Shown one piece after another: positions 1-8,219 of a stretch of 64,000 bases of DNA; position 1 is the first letter of the stretch; each line of letters opens with the position of its first letter. The notes under the pieces are model-generated. The model did not search any database. It worked only from the letters and a program-made list of their open reading frames with translations, and was not told the DNA's origin. This DNA is from Streptomyces massasporeus. GTDB taxonomy: Bacteria > Actinomycetota > Actinomycetes > Streptomycetales > Streptomycetaceae. The stretch spans positions 27,070 to 91,069 of the forward strand of contig NZ_BMSE01000028.1 in NCBI RefSeq assembly GCF_014648995.1, read 5' to 3'. The position numbers and the translations under genes are program-made.

Positions 1-513
1 GACGAGGACACCGATCTGCGGGGGCAGGTCGGGCATCGTGCGGTGCATGTACGCCGTCACGTAACCGTCGGCGAACTGCGCGAAGCGGTCCAGGACGATC
101 TTCTCGCCGAGGTTGGCGTTGGCCTCGTCGACGAACGCCTGGACGGTCTTGCCGGGCTCGATCTCGGAGGCGAGCAGGGCCTCGATGTCGGCCGGGGAGG
201 TCTTGGTGACGTGCTCGGCGATGGTCTTGGCCACGGCCTGGAACTTGTCACCCTTGGCGACGAAGTCCGTCTCGCACTTCAGCTCGACGATGACGCCGGC
301 GGAGTTGTCGTCGGCGATGATCGAGACGACGGCACCGTTCTCGGCGGACCGGCCCTCGCGCTTGGCGACGCCCTTCTGGCCCTTGATGCGGAGCGCCTCG
401 ACGGCCTTCTCGACGTTGCCCTCGGCCTCGTCCAGCGCCTTCTTGCAGTCCATCATGCCGGCGCCCGTGAGCTCACGGAGCTTCTTGACGTCGGCGGCGG
501 TGTAGTTCGCCAT
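1..513 (-). CDS. tsf: Elongation factor Ts, C-terminal part missing (window edge)
   Basis: EF-Ts is the cytoplasmic guanine-nucleotide exchange factor that recharges EF-Tu with GTP. The visible 171 codons begin MANYTAADVKKLRELTGAGM, the UBA-like N-terminal domain, followed by the TDFVAK segment that contacts EF-Tu, and run off the left edge of the window before the dimerisation domain is complete. ATG at 511-513. It lies 172 nt downstream of rpsB in the conserved rpsB-tsf order, so it is probably co-transcribed with it; an inverted repeat in the gap could modulate read-through. Identity is certain; the 3' end is outside the window. Confidence 0.97.
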   Translation of the reverse strand, partial: MANYTAADVKKLRELTGAGMMDCKKALDEAEGNVEKAVEALRIKGQKGVAKREGRSAENGAVVSIIADDNSAGVIVELKCETDFVAKGDKFQAVAKTIAEHVTKTSPADIEALLASEIEPGKTVQAFVDEANANLGEKIVLDRFAQFADGYVTAYMHRTMPDLPPQIGVLV

Positions 514-609
514 GAGTCTGTGAATCTCTCTCGAAGTCTGGAAGATCGAAGATCTGCGGATGCGCCCATGGAGCCGGAAGGCGCTGTCCTTCCGCTGACC
601 TACGGGTCA

Positions 610-668
610 ACGGCGGGAGCGGACTTCACCGCGCCGAAGGCGCTGGTGGGTGCGGCCGCTCCCGCCGT
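610..668 (-). promoter_or_regulatory. Inverted repeat between rpsB and tsf
   Basis: Two 13-nt arms (610-622 and 656-668) are exact reverse complements. The 33-nt loop contains a second small hairpin, gcgcc-gaa-ggcgc, so the transcript could fold as a branched structure. It lies just after the rpsB stop and before tsf. This could be an attenuator that lowers tsf expression relative to rpsB, or an mRNA-stabilising structure. Function is inference; the repeat is visible. Confidence 0.5.
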
Positions 669-685
669 CAACTCGGACTGACGGG

Positions 686-1630
686 TCAGGCCTGCTCGGC
701 CTCGGCCGGCTTCTCGCCCTCGGCCGGCTTCTCGGCCTCGGCGGCCGGAGCAGCCTCGGCGGCCGGAGCAGCGTCCGCGGCCGGAGCGGCCTCAGCGGCC
801 GGAGCGGCCTCGGCAGCCGGAGCGGCCTCAGCGGCGGGGGCGGCCTCGTCGGCCTTCTTCTCGCCCTCGAGCAGGTCGCGCTCCCACGCGGCCAGCGGCT
901 CGCCCGCGGCCTTGTCGCCCTTGCCCTCGGTGGCGACACCGGAGCGGGCGATGAGGCCCTCGGCGACCGCGTCCGCGATCACACGGGTGAGCAGGGTGAC
1001 GGAGCGGATCGCGTCGTCGTTGCCCGGGATCTTGTAGTCGACCTCGTCGGGGTCGCAGTTGGTGTCGAGGATCGCGACGACCGGGATGTTCAGCTTCCGG
1101 GCCTCACCAACCGCGATGTGCTCCTTCTTGGTGTCCACGATCCAGACGGCGCTGGGCACCTTCTGCATCTCGCGGATACCGCCGAGGGTCTTCTCCAGCT
1201 TGGCCTTCTCGCGCGAGAGCACGAGAAGCTCCTTCTTGGTCAGACCGGACGCGGCGACGTCCTCGAAGTCGATCTGCTCGAGCTCCTTGAGGCGCTGCAG
1301 ACGCTTGTAGACGGTCGAGAAGTTGGTGAGCATGCCGCCCAGCCAGCGCTGGTTGACGTAGGGCATGCCGACGCGGGTGGCCTGCTCGGCGATGGCCTCC
1401 TGCGCCTGCTTCTTCGTGCCGACGAACATGACCGTGCCGCCGTGGGCGACGGTCTCCTTGACGAACTCGAAGGCGCGGTCGATGTACGACAGCGACTGGA
1501 GCAGGTCGATGATGTAGATGCCGTTGCGCTCCGTGAAGATGAAGCGCTTCATCTTCGGGTTCCAACGACGGGTCTGGTGACCGAAGTGGACGCCGCTCTC
1601 CAGCAGCTCCCGCATCGTGACGACGGCCAT
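686..1630 (-). CDS. rpsB: 30S ribosomal protein S2
   Basis: Ribosomal protein S2 of the small subunit, 314 residues. It starts MAVVTMRELLESGVHFGHQT, the S2 signature around the conserved GVHFGH, and AAGGAG lies 9 nt before the ATG at 1630. The open frame extends further upstream but only this start fits the family and has a ribosome-binding site. The last 60 or so residues are an Ala/Pro/Glu low-complexity tail built from a repeated EAAPAA unit (about six copies; 18-nt DNA period at 735-850), beyond the ordinary S2 fold; such tails are usual in Streptomyces S2. First gene of the rpsB-tsf operon. Confidence 0.97.
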   Translation of the reverse strand: MAVVTMRELLESGVHFGHQTRRWNPKMKRFIFTERNGIYIIDLLQSLSYIDRAFEFVKETVAHGGTVMFVGTKKQAQEAIAEQATRVGMPYVNQRWLGGMLTNFSTVYKRLQRLKELEQIDFEDVAASGLTKKELLVLSREKAKLEKTLGGIREMQKVPSAVWIVDTKKEHIAVGEARKLNIPVVAILDTNCDPDEVDYKIPGNDDAIRSVTLLTRVIADAVAEGLIARSGVATEGKGDKAAGEPLAAWERDLLEGEKKADEAAPAAEAAPAAEAAPAAEAAPAADAAPAAEAAPAAEAEKPAEGEKPAEAEQA

Positions 1631-1773
1631 GGCCGTATCTCCTTGAATTTCTCGGTTGTGCCGCGGATGCCGGACGGCTTCCGCGCCTGACGCCCACTGC
1701 GCGCCGTTCCACGAGGGACCGAGGGGCGCTGATACGGGCCCGTTGCCGGGGTTCGTATCGGGGCGTGCGAAGT

Positions 1774-1793
1774 CGACCCGATGACTCGGGTCG
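1774..1793 (-). promoter_or_regulatory. Hairpin in the rpsB leader
   Basis: A perfect 8-bp stem (cgacccga / tcgggtcg) with a 4-nt loop lies about 145 nt upstream of the rpsB start, in what is probably its 5' untranslated region. S2 leaders are known to carry autoregulatory RNA structures in several bacterial phyla, so this is a candidate part of an S2 leader. No sequence match to a specific leader family can be claimed from reading alone. A possible -10-like TACACT lies just upstream (about 1800-1805). Confidence 0.4.
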
Positions 1794-1903
1794 CCACCAG
1801 AAGTGTACGGGACCCGTGGGGTGCCGGGTGACGCCGATGTCCACAAGCGGGCGCCCGCCCACAGCCGCGAGCGGCGACACCGGCGCTCCGGAACGCTCTC
1901 CGC

Positions 1904-2482
1904 ATGCGAGCGAACCGATGCGTGCGTGTCTGTGCACGCCTGATCCTGCTGGTGATCGTCACGGCGACGGCCCTGCTGGCCCCGCCGCCACCGCTGTTCG
2001 CGGCGGGTGCGCCCCGGGCCGACGACCCGCCGGCCACCGTGCCGGCCATCGGCCGCGCCTGGCCCGTCGGCTCACGTCCCCGTGTCCTGCGGGGCTGGGA
2101 GCCCCCGGCGACGGTCTACGGCCCGGGCCACCGGGGCGTGGACCTTGCGGCACCGGCGGGCACACCCGTTCGAGCGGTGGCCCGGAGCCGGGTCGCCTTC
2201 GCGGGCCGGGTGGCCGGCAGGGGGGTCGTATCGGTGGACCTCACGGGTACGGGCGATCCGCCCCTGCGCACGACGTACGAGCCGGTGACGGCCGCGGTCG
2301 AGGAGGGGGACGAGGTGGAACCGGGCGAGGTGATCGGCACGGTGGACGCGAGCGGCTCGCACTGCACGGCCACGTGCGTCCACTGGGGCCTGCGCCGCGG
2401 CGAGGGCTACGCGAACCCGCTGTCGCTCCTGCCGCCGTGGCTCCTGCACCGGGGCCCGTCGAGGCTGCTGCCGCTGGCGTAG
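1904..2482 (+). CDS. Secreted M23-family peptidase (LytM-like)
   Basis: A 192-residue secreted cell-wall hydrolase candidate. Residues 1-34 form a Sec signal peptide (two Arg residues, hydrophobic LILLVIVTATALLAP core, AAGA cleavage region). The remainder is a single M23 domain: HRGVDL supplies the HxxxD zinc ligands and CVHWGLR the final HxH-type position, although the first His of that pair is replaced by Cys-Val, so the metal site may be atypical. These enzymes cut peptidoglycan peptide bridges outside the membrane. It is divergent from rpsB and convergent with the TetR gene. Its final codons (LPLA-stop) form the first unit of the tandem array that follows. Confidence 0.85.
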   Translation: MRANRCVRVCARLILLVIVTATALLAPPPPLFAAGAPRADDPPATVPAIGRAWPVGSRPRVLRGWEPPATVYGPGHRGVDLAAPAGTPVRAVARSRVAFAGRVAGRGVVSVDLTGTGDPPLRTTYEPVTAAVEEGDEVEPGEVIGTVDASGSHCTATCVHWGLRRGEGYANPLSLLPPWLLHRGPSRLLPLA

Positions 2483-2716
2483 CCGCGGGTGTGCGTGCCG
2501 CTGGCGTAGCCGCGGGTGTGGCGTGCCGCTGGCGTAACGGCGGGTGTGCGTGCCACTGGCGTAGCAGCCGATGTGCGTGCCACTGGCGTAACGGCGGATG
2601 TGGCGTGCCGCTGGCGTAGCCGCGGGTGTGCCTGCCACTGGCGTAGCAGCGGATGTGCGTCGTAACGGCGGATGTGGCGTGCCGCTGGCGTAGCCGCAGG
2701 TGTGCGTGCCGCTCGG
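2469..2716 (+). repeat. Minisatellite derived from the 3' end of the M23 peptidase gene
   Basis: About nine head-to-tail units of 27-28 nt, each close to tgccgctggcgtagccgcgg plus gtgtgcg. The first unit is the end of the peptidase gene itself (codons for LPLA and the TAG stop at 2480-2482). Later units vary by g/a and by one inserted g; one (about 2667-2687) is internally deleted, and the last (2707-2716) is partial. The array fills most of the gap between the peptidase and the convergent TetR gene. No protein, hairpin terminator or CRISPR-like spacer structure is seen in it. Confidence 0.9.
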
Positions 2717-2766
2717 GCCGCGGGACCCCGCTCCGCCGGGCCCTGAAACGCCACAGCCTCGACCTC

Positions 2767-2851
2767 GAGGCCGTCACGCCGCACACCTCGCAGCGCAAGG
2801 CCACGGCCACGGCTCGGCCCGAGGCCGTCAGCCCCGCACACCCCGCAGCGC
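2767..2851 (-). repeat. Duplicate of the 3' end of the TetR gene
   Basis: The last nine codons and stop of the TetR gene (2821-2851) recur almost unchanged at 2767-2796, immediately downstream of the gene: on the minus strand both read gcgctgcg(g/a)ggtgtgcgg and continue through TGA to cggcctc. Copies differ by a few substitutions and a 1-nt deletion and are 54 nt apart. The stop codon is included in both copies. This is independent of the adjacent minisatellite from the opposite side. Confidence 0.75.
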
Positions 2852-3409
2852 CATCGACACGGCCGCGTCCGTGATCGCCCCGGGCTCCTCCGCGGCCCCG
2901 AGCTCGATCCTGCGCACGGCCGCGTCCACCACGCCCTGGACCAACATCGCCGCCAGCCGGGGCTGCTCGTGGCCGAGCTCGCCCAGCGCCTCGACGATCA
3001 TCGCGACCAGCCCGCCGTGCGCCGCCCGGATCTTCTCCCGGGCCCCCGCGTCGAGTTCACTCGCGGAGATCGCGACCACGGCCCGGTGCCGCCGGTCGCC
3101 GACCAGTTCCAGCTGCTGCCGCACATACGCCTCGACCTTGGCCTCGGCGGTCCCGGCCCGCTCCATCGCCGCCGACACGTCCGCCGCCCAGACCGGGAAG
3201 TCGACCTCGCACAGTTCCTCGACCACGGCCGCCCGCGACCGGAAGTACTCGTATACGGACGATCGCGCGAGGCCCGTCCGCTCGGCGAGGGCCGGGAAGG
3301 TCAGCGCCTCCGTACCGCCCTCGGACAACAAGGAACGAGCCGCGTCCAGCAGGGCGGCTCGCTGCATCGACCGGTGCTCGGCCACGGAGGCCGCTCGAAT
3401 CCTTGGCAC
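2828..3409 (-). CDS. TetR/AcrR-family transcriptional regulator
   Basis: A 193-residue repressor-type protein. Residues 18-64 are a TetR helix-turn-helix domain (AALLDAARSLLSEGG ... FPALAERTGLARSSVYEYF), where the recognition helix is TGLARSSVYEYF. The remaining helical part would bind an unknown ligand and dimerise. GTG start at 3409, with 69 nt to the end of whiG upstream. Conserved beside whiG in Streptomyces as far as I recall, but no target is evident here. Its 3' end is duplicated downstream. Confidence 0.88.
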   Translation of the reverse strand: MPRIRAASVAEHRSMQRAALLDAARSLLSEGGTEALTFPALAERTGLARSSVYEYFRSRAAVVEELCEVDFPVWAADVSAAMERAGTAEAKVEAYVRQQLELVGDRRHRAVVAISASELDAGAREKIRAAHGGLVAMIVEALGELGHEQPRLAAMLVQGVVDAAVRRIELGAAEEPGAITDAAVSMALRGVRG

Positions 3410-3478
3410 GTCAACACTCTACGGACGCGTCCCCCCGGGCGGGAGTGGTTGTCGCCGGCCCGACGGCATCCGGGCAGG

Positions 3479-4321
3479 TCAGCGGCCGAAGCTCGCCAGT
3501 TTCGCTCTCAGCTGCAGCACCGACTTGGTGTGGATCTGGCTGACCCGGCTCTCGGTCACGCCCAGCACGTTCCCGATCTCGGCCAGGGTGAGGCCCTCGT
3601 AGTAGTACAGCGTGACCACGGTCTTCTCCCGCTCCGGCAGCGTGTTGATCGCCCGGGCCAGGAACCTGCGCAGCTCCCGGTCCTCGGCGACCTCGACGGG
3701 GTTGTCGGCGGCGGTGTCCTCCAGCGTGTCCATGACGCTGAGCCCGTCGCCGCCCTCACCGCCCCCGTGCAGCAGTTCCTCCAGGGCCACCACGTTGGCC
3801 AGCGACAACTGGCTGAACACGGCGTGCAGTTCCTCGACGGCGATGCCCATCTCGGAGGCCACCTCGCCCTCGCTCGGAGTCCGCCGCAGCCGGGCCTCCA
3901 GCGTGGCGTAGGCCCGCTCCACGTTGCGTGCCTTCTGCCGTACCGAGCGGGGGATCCAGTCCAGCGCCCGCAGTTCGTCGATCATCGCGCCGCGGATCCG
4001 GGTGATCGCGTACGTCTCGAACTTGATCTCCCGGTCGATGTCGAACTTCTCGATCGCGTCGATCAGCCCGAACACCCCGGAGGAGACGAAGTCCGCCTGC
4101 TCGACGTTGGACGGCAGGCCCACGCTGACCCGTCCCGCGACGTACTTCACGAGCGGCGAGTAGTGCAGGATCAGCTGCTCCCGCAGCCGCTCGTCCCCCG
4201 TCGCCTTGTACGACCGCCACAGCTCGTCGAGCGTCGAGGGAGCGGGCGGCCGCACGCTGCCACCGTCACGGGCGGCTGGGGGGATCGCCGCCCGGTCGGA
4301 CCCGGAGGTGTGCTGGGGCAT
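3479..4321 (-). CDS. whiG: Sporulation sigma factor WhiG (FliA/sigma-28 class)
   Basis: RNA polymerase sigma factor that commits Streptomyces aerial hyphae to sporulation. The 280-residue protein starting MPQHTSGSDRAAIPPAARDG matches WhiG in length and sequence style. Region 2 (HYSPLVKYVAGRV ... QADFVSSGVFGLIDAIEKFD), region 3 (RTPSEGEVASEMGI) and region 4 (LPEREKTVVTLYYYEGLTL and the helix-turn-helix LGVTESRVSQIHTKSVLQL) are all present. The frame is open upstream to 4597, but the ATG at 4321 gives the known family N-terminus. A 272-nt gap separates it from dprA and should hold its own promoter; I see no clear -10/-35 there. Confidence 0.96.
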   Translation of the reverse strand: MPQHTSGSDRAAIPPAARDGGSVRPPAPSTLDELWRSYKATGDERLREQLILHYSPLVKYVAGRVSVGLPSNVEQADFVSSGVFGLIDAIEKFDIDREIKFETYAITRIRGAMIDELRALDWIPRSVRQKARNVERAYATLEARLRRTPSEGEVASEMGIAVEELHAVFSQLSLANVVALEELLHGGGEGGDGLSVMDTLEDTAADNPVEVAEDRELRRFLARAINTLPEREKTVVTLYYYEGLTLAEIGNVLGVTESRVSQIHTKSVLQLRAKLASFGR

Positions 4322-4593
4322 TCGTCGCCTTGTGCCGTTCTGCTGCGGAGTGGTGCTGCTGGGGTGGGCTGTCTGTCTGATGTCGAGTTGCCTGTCCGTG
4401 TCGGAACCCTCGTGAGCGTAGCGTGACTGCGGTGTCGCGGTGTGCGAAGAGCGGAGGCCAAGGAGGGCGCAGATACGTTCCTGAGGGCGTTCCGGCGGGG
4501 CGTGGCGGTCGCCCGGTGTGATCACCGGATGGCCCCAACTGGGCGCATTTCCAAGGGTTGTCGGGGTTCCCCCGGACGGCCGAACACACACGG

Positions 4594-5754
4594 TCAACCC
4601 GGCCCGCGACCGTCGCGGACCGACATCACCGCCTGGCGTGTCAACTTCCAGCCGTCGCCGTGTCGTTCGACGTAACCGAGTGCTCGGAGTTCGTACAGTC
4701 TCGCGATCGCGTCGTCCGGCGCGGTCTGTGCGGAGCGCGCGATCTCGTCGGGCCAGGCCACCCCGCGTCCCGGCAGTGCGGCGAGCACCTGCCGGGAGGC
4801 CGGTTCCAGCAGGTCCCGGGGCAGGACGGGGCCGCGCCGGTCGGGGGCCAGCTCCCCGATGTCACCGACCAGTTCGACGACGTCCGCGACGTCGGTGACC
4901 AGGGCGGCCTCCCCGCGCAGCAGATCGTGCACTCCGGCGGAGAGCCCGCTGGTGACCGGGCCCGGCACGCCCATCGTGTGCCGGCCGAGACGCTGCGCGG
5001 CCCGCGCGGTGACCAGGGAGCCGCTGCGGTGGGCGGCCTCGACGACCACCGTGCCGCGGGTGAGGGCTGCGATCACTCTGTTCCGCAGGATGAACCGGCT
5101 CGGCGTCGGATGGTCGCCGGGTGGCAACTCGCCGATCACCAGGCCCTGTTCGGCGATCCTGCCGATCAGCTGGGTGTGGCCGCGGGGGTAGGGCCGGTCG
5201 ACGCCGCAGGCGAGGACGGCGACGGTGGCGCCGCCGGCTCCGAGCACTCCGCGGTGGGCGGCGCCGTCGACTCCGTAGGCGCCGCCGGACACCACGACCC
5301 AGCCGTGCTCGGCGAGGCCGGCGGCGAGGGTCGCGGCCATGTGGGCCCCGTACTCGGTGCAGGCCCGGGCGCCGACCACGGCGACGGACTTCAGCGCCCA
5401 CATCCGCAGACTGGGCCGGCCGCGCACCCACAGTCCGAGGGGCCGGGCGTCCCCGAGATCGTCGAGCTGTCCGGGCCACTCCGCGTCCCCGGGAGGGACG
5501 AACCGCACCCCGGCGTCCCGGGCGGCCTCCAGATCGCGGCCCGGCCGGGCGGCATCCGCCCTGGCCAGGAGCCCGGCCCACCGCTTCGCGCTCGCCCCTG
5601 GGAGGGCGGGCCCGCCCTCCCGTAACCGCCGCACCACACCCCCGGCCCCGAGCTCCCGCACCCACCGCCCGCCGACCTCGTCACCGGGCTCGAGGACCCG
5701 GGTCAGAAGCACCCTGCCGAGCAGTTCGTCGTCCGGTTCGCCGCCGCCGCTCAT
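4594..5754 (-). CDS. dprA: DNA-processing protein A (DprA/Smf)
   Basis: DprA binds incoming single-stranded DNA and loads RecA during transformation; its role in Streptomyces is less clear. 386 residues. The Rossmann-like DprA core spans about residues 95-305: AVVGARACTEYG, SGGAYGVDGAAHRG, GCGVDRPYPRGH and EAAHRSGSLVTARAAQRLGR are the hallmark motifs. A C-terminal winged-helix-like DprA domain follows (residues 320-375). ATG at 5754 overlaps the comM stop by 4 nt (ATGA), so the two are translationally coupled. Confidence 0.95.
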   Translation of the reverse strand: MSGGGEPDDELLGRVLLTRVLEPGDEVGGRWVRELGAGGVVRRLREGGPALPGASAKRWAGLLARADAARPGRDLEAARDAGVRFVPPGDAEWPGQLDDLGDARPLGLWVRGRPSLRMWALKSVAVVGARACTEYGAHMAATLAAGLAEHGWVVVSGGAYGVDGAAHRGVLGAGGATVAVLACGVDRPYPRGHTQLIGRIAEQGLVIGELPPGDHPTPSRFILRNRVIAALTRGTVVVEAAHRSGSLVTARAAQRLGRHTMGVPGPVTSGLSAGVHDLLRGEAALVTDVADVVELVGDIGELAPDRRGPVLPRDLLEPASRQVLAALPGRGVAWPDEIARSAQTAPDDAIARLYELRALGYVERHGDGWKLTRQAVMSVRDGRGPG

Positions 5755-7376
5755 GTCAGCGCCCCGATGGCCATGGGGACGCCGCGCGGCACACCGGTGC
5801 GCAGCTGGAGCGCGAGGGCGACGTCCGTGGCGTCGGGCCGGTCGTGACCGACGAGGTCGGCGACGGTCCAGGCCACGCGCAGGACACGGTCGAGGCCGCG
5901 GGCGGTCAGGACCCCCCGCTCCAGGTTCCGCTCGGCCTCGTCCATCGCGCCGGGCACGGCGTGCCAGCGGCTGCGCAGCTCACGTCCGGGCACCTCGCTG
6001 TTCGTGCACCAGGGGGTGCCCGCGAGGCGCTCCACGGCCCGCTCCCGGGCCGCCCGCACCCGTTCGGCGACCGTCGCGGTCGACTCGCCCCTGGCCCCCA
6101 CGGCGGTCAGCTCGAGGCGGGTGATGCGGTCCACCTCGACGCGCAGGTCGACCCGGTCCAGCAGCGGGCCGGAGAGCCTGGCCTGATAGCGGCGGATCGC
6201 CGAGGGCGGGCACTCGCACAGGTCGTCCCGCTGCGAGAAGCGCCCGCACGGGCAGGGGTTGGCCGCGAGGACCATGAGGAACTTCGCCGGGAAGCGCACG
6301 ACTCCCGCGCTGCGGGCGATCACGACGTGCCCCGCCTCCAGCGGCTGGCGCAGGGCGTCCAGGGCCTGGCTGCTGAATTCCGGCGTTTCGTCGAGGAACA
6401 GCACCCCGCGATGGGACAGCGACACCGCCCCGGGCCGCGCGATGCCCTGGCCGCCACCGACGAGGGCCTGCATCGTGGCCGAGTGGTGCGGGGCGCAGTA
6501 GGGCGCGACATCGATCAGCGGCTTGCCCGGCGGCAGCAGCCCCGCCACCGAGTGGACCGCGGTGACCTCCAGCGACTCCTGCCGGCCGAGCCGGGGCAGG
6601 ATGGCCGGCAGCCGCTCGGCGAGCATGGTCTTGCCGGCGCCGGGCGGCCCTTCGAGGAAGAGGTGGTGCCCTCCCGCCGCGGCGACCTCCACCGCCGTGC
6701 GCGCCGAGGTCTGCCCGACGACGTCCGCCAGGTCGTGACCGTGGTCGTGCTGGGCGGCGCCGATGCTGTGCATCCCCGTGGCCGCGCCCGTGCCCGGCAC
6801 GCGCAGTCCGGCGAGGAGCGGGTCCGGGCGACCCTGCTCGTCCTGTTCCTCGTCCGGCACGGGCTCGTCCGCCAGGACGGCGATCAGCTGCCGCAGGCTG
6901 CGGACGCCCAGCACCGACACACCGGGCACGAGGGACGCCTCGGCGGCGGCGCACTCGGGCACCACCACCTGCTCATATCCCGCGTCGGCCGCCGCCAGCA
7001 CCGCCGGCAGCACCCCCCGCACCGGCCGCACCCGCCCGTCCAGCCCCAGTTCGCCGATCATCACGATGTCGGCGAGGACCCGCGGGTCGACGCGCTCCGC
7101 CGCGCCGAGGACCGCCGCCGCGACGGCGAGGTCGAAGCCGCTGCCCGACTTCGGCACCGAGGCGGGGCTCAGGCCGACCGTGAGCTTCTTCTGGGGCCAG
7201 GCCGCGCCCGAGTTGACGACCGCGGCACGCACCCGGTCCTTGCTCTCCGTGAGGCTCTTGTCGGGCAGTCCCACCAGCGTGAAGGCCGCGACGCCGGGTT
7301 CGAGGTCGGCCTGGACCTCGACGACCACGCCCTCGACGCCGACCAGCGCCACCGAGCACGTACGGGCGAACGCCAT
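5751..7376 (-). CDS. comM: YifB/ComM-type Mg-chelatase-like AAA+ ATPase
   Basis: A 541-residue hexameric AAA+ ATPase of the ComM/YifB family, implicated in branch migration of transforming DNA in other bacteria. The N-terminal ChlI domain (residues 1-180, with KSLTESKDRVRAA) is followed by the ATPase: Walker A GPPGAGKTML and Walker B VLFLDE, with the typical cysteine cluster NPCPCG and CECPPS in between, and a C-terminal lid (RLAGTPWCTNSEVPG onward). It directly abuts yraN (stop of yraN touches its ATG) and overlaps dprA. The yraN-comM-dprA trio is the standard bacterial competence/DNA-processing cluster. Confidence 0.95.
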   Translation of the reverse strand: MAFARTCSVALVGVEGVVVEVQADLEPGVAAFTLVGLPDKSLTESKDRVRAAVVNSGAAWPQKKLTVGLSPASVPKSGSGFDLAVAAAVLGAAERVDPRVLADIVMIGELGLDGRVRPVRGVLPAVLAAADAGYEQVVVPECAAAEASLVPGVSVLGVRSLRQLIAVLADEPVPDEEQDEQGRPDPLLAGLRVPGTGAATGMHSIGAAQHDHGHDLADVVGQTSARTAVEVAAAGGHHLFLEGPPGAGKTMLAERLPAILPRLGRQESLEVTAVHSVAGLLPPGKPLIDVAPYCAPHHSATMQALVGGGQGIARPGAVSLSHRGVLFLDETPEFSSQALDALRQPLEAGHVVIARSAGVVRFPAKFLMVLAANPCPCGRFSQRDDLCECPPSAIRRYQARLSGPLLDRVDLRVEVDRITRLELTAVGARGESTATVAERVRAARERAVERLAGTPWCTNSEVPGRELRSRWHAVPGAMDEAERNLERGVLTARGLDRVLRVAWTVADLVGHDRPDATDVALALQLRTGVPRGVPMAIGALT

Positions 7377-7748
7377 TCAGGCCACCCCCCGCACATGCTC
7401 GACCACGGCGGCGCCGCGGGTCGGCAGCAGTACCCCGACCACGTCGATGCGGACCCCGCCGGGCGGCGCGCCCCCATGTGCCTGGATCCACCGCTCGGCC
7501 AGGTCCCGCAGCCGCTCCGCCTTCTGCGGGGTCACGGCCGCCATCGGATGCTGAAAGGGGCCCTCCCTGCGGGTCTTCACCTCGCAGACGACCAGGACGT
7601 CCCCGTCCCTGGCCACGATGTCGATCTCGCCGGTCCGGCCGGAGCGCCAGTTGCGCTCCAGGACCGTCAGACCGGCCTCGGCCAGCCGCCGTGCGGCCAG
7701 GCTCTCCCCGTATTTCCCCACGGCACTGCGTGCCAGCTGTGCGGTCAT
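7377..7748 (-). CDS. yraN: UPF0102/YraN-family predicted endonuclease-fold protein
   Basis: 123-residue member of the YraN family, which has a PD-(D/E)xK-like nuclease fold but no settled biochemical role. The core is visible: GKYGESLAARRLAEAG, WRSGRTGEIDIVARDGDVLVVCEVKTRR, in which E, D and EVK are the nuclease-like residues. I chose ATG 7748 because GGAGG lies about 10 nt upstream; the frame opens ten codons earlier without a site. The stop directly abuts the comM start. Confidence 0.92.
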   Translation of the reverse strand: MTAQLARSAVGKYGESLAARRLAEAGLTVLERNWRSGRTGEIDIVARDGDVLVVCEVKTRREGPFQHPMAAVTPQKAERLRDLAERWIQAHGGAPPGGVRIDVVGVLLPTRGAAVVEHVRGVA

Positions 7749-7854
7749 GTCGGCACCACCTCCGGCGCCAACGATCACGCACCCTTCCCCGAGAAGTGGA
7801 TCTTGGTGGGTGACTCAACGATTGTGGACAACTCCGTCACCCACATGAGGAACC

Positions 7855-8163
7855 TCAGCCGCTCGGCAGCTCCAAATCGCTCTTGTTCAGCTCCTCGATG
7901 TTCACGTCCTTGAACGTGAGCACCCGGACCTGCTTCACGAACCGCGCCGGCCGGTACATGTCCCACACCCAGGCGTCCGCCATGGACACCTCGAAGAAGA
8001 CCTCACCCTGGACCGAGTGCACCTGCATCTCGTAGTCATTGGTCAGGTAGAAGCGCCGCTCGGTCTCGATCACGTATTTGAACAGACCGACGACATCGCG
8101 GTACTCCCGGTAGAGCTTCAGCTCCATCTCGGTCTCGTACTTCTCGAGGTCCTCGGCGCTCAT
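7855..8163 (-). CDS. DUF2469 actinobacterial conserved protein
   Basis: A 102-residue cytoplasmic protein of the DUF2469 family, almost confined to Actinobacteria and normally encoded next to yraN and signal peptidase genes as here. It starts MSAEDLEKYETEMELKLYRE and is rich in charged and aromatic residues (YREYRDVVGLFKYVIETERRFYL). No catalytic motif or membrane segment is visible and no function is known to me. Upstream AGGGGAA precedes the ATG. Likely part of the sipZ-nudix-DUF2469-yraN-comM-dprA transcription unit. Confidence 0.9.
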   Translation of the reverse strand: MSAEDLEKYETEMELKLYREYRDVVGLFKYVIETERRFYLTNDYEMQVHSVQGEVFFEVSMADAWVWDMYRPARFVKQVRVLTFKDVNIEELNKSDLELPSG

Positions 8164-8219
8164 GGCATGTTCCCCTTCAGCCGTGCGATCCCCCCATTGT
8201 GCGCCAGTCCCGTGAGCCC

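Noticed and set aside
2469..2716. A CRISPR array
   Set aside because: Units are head-to-tail with no unique spacers; the repeat comes from the adjacent gene end.
5121..7913. A 930-codon open frame on the plus strand across dprA, comM and yraN
   Set aside because: Arg/Pro-rich shadow of three well-supported minus-strand genes.
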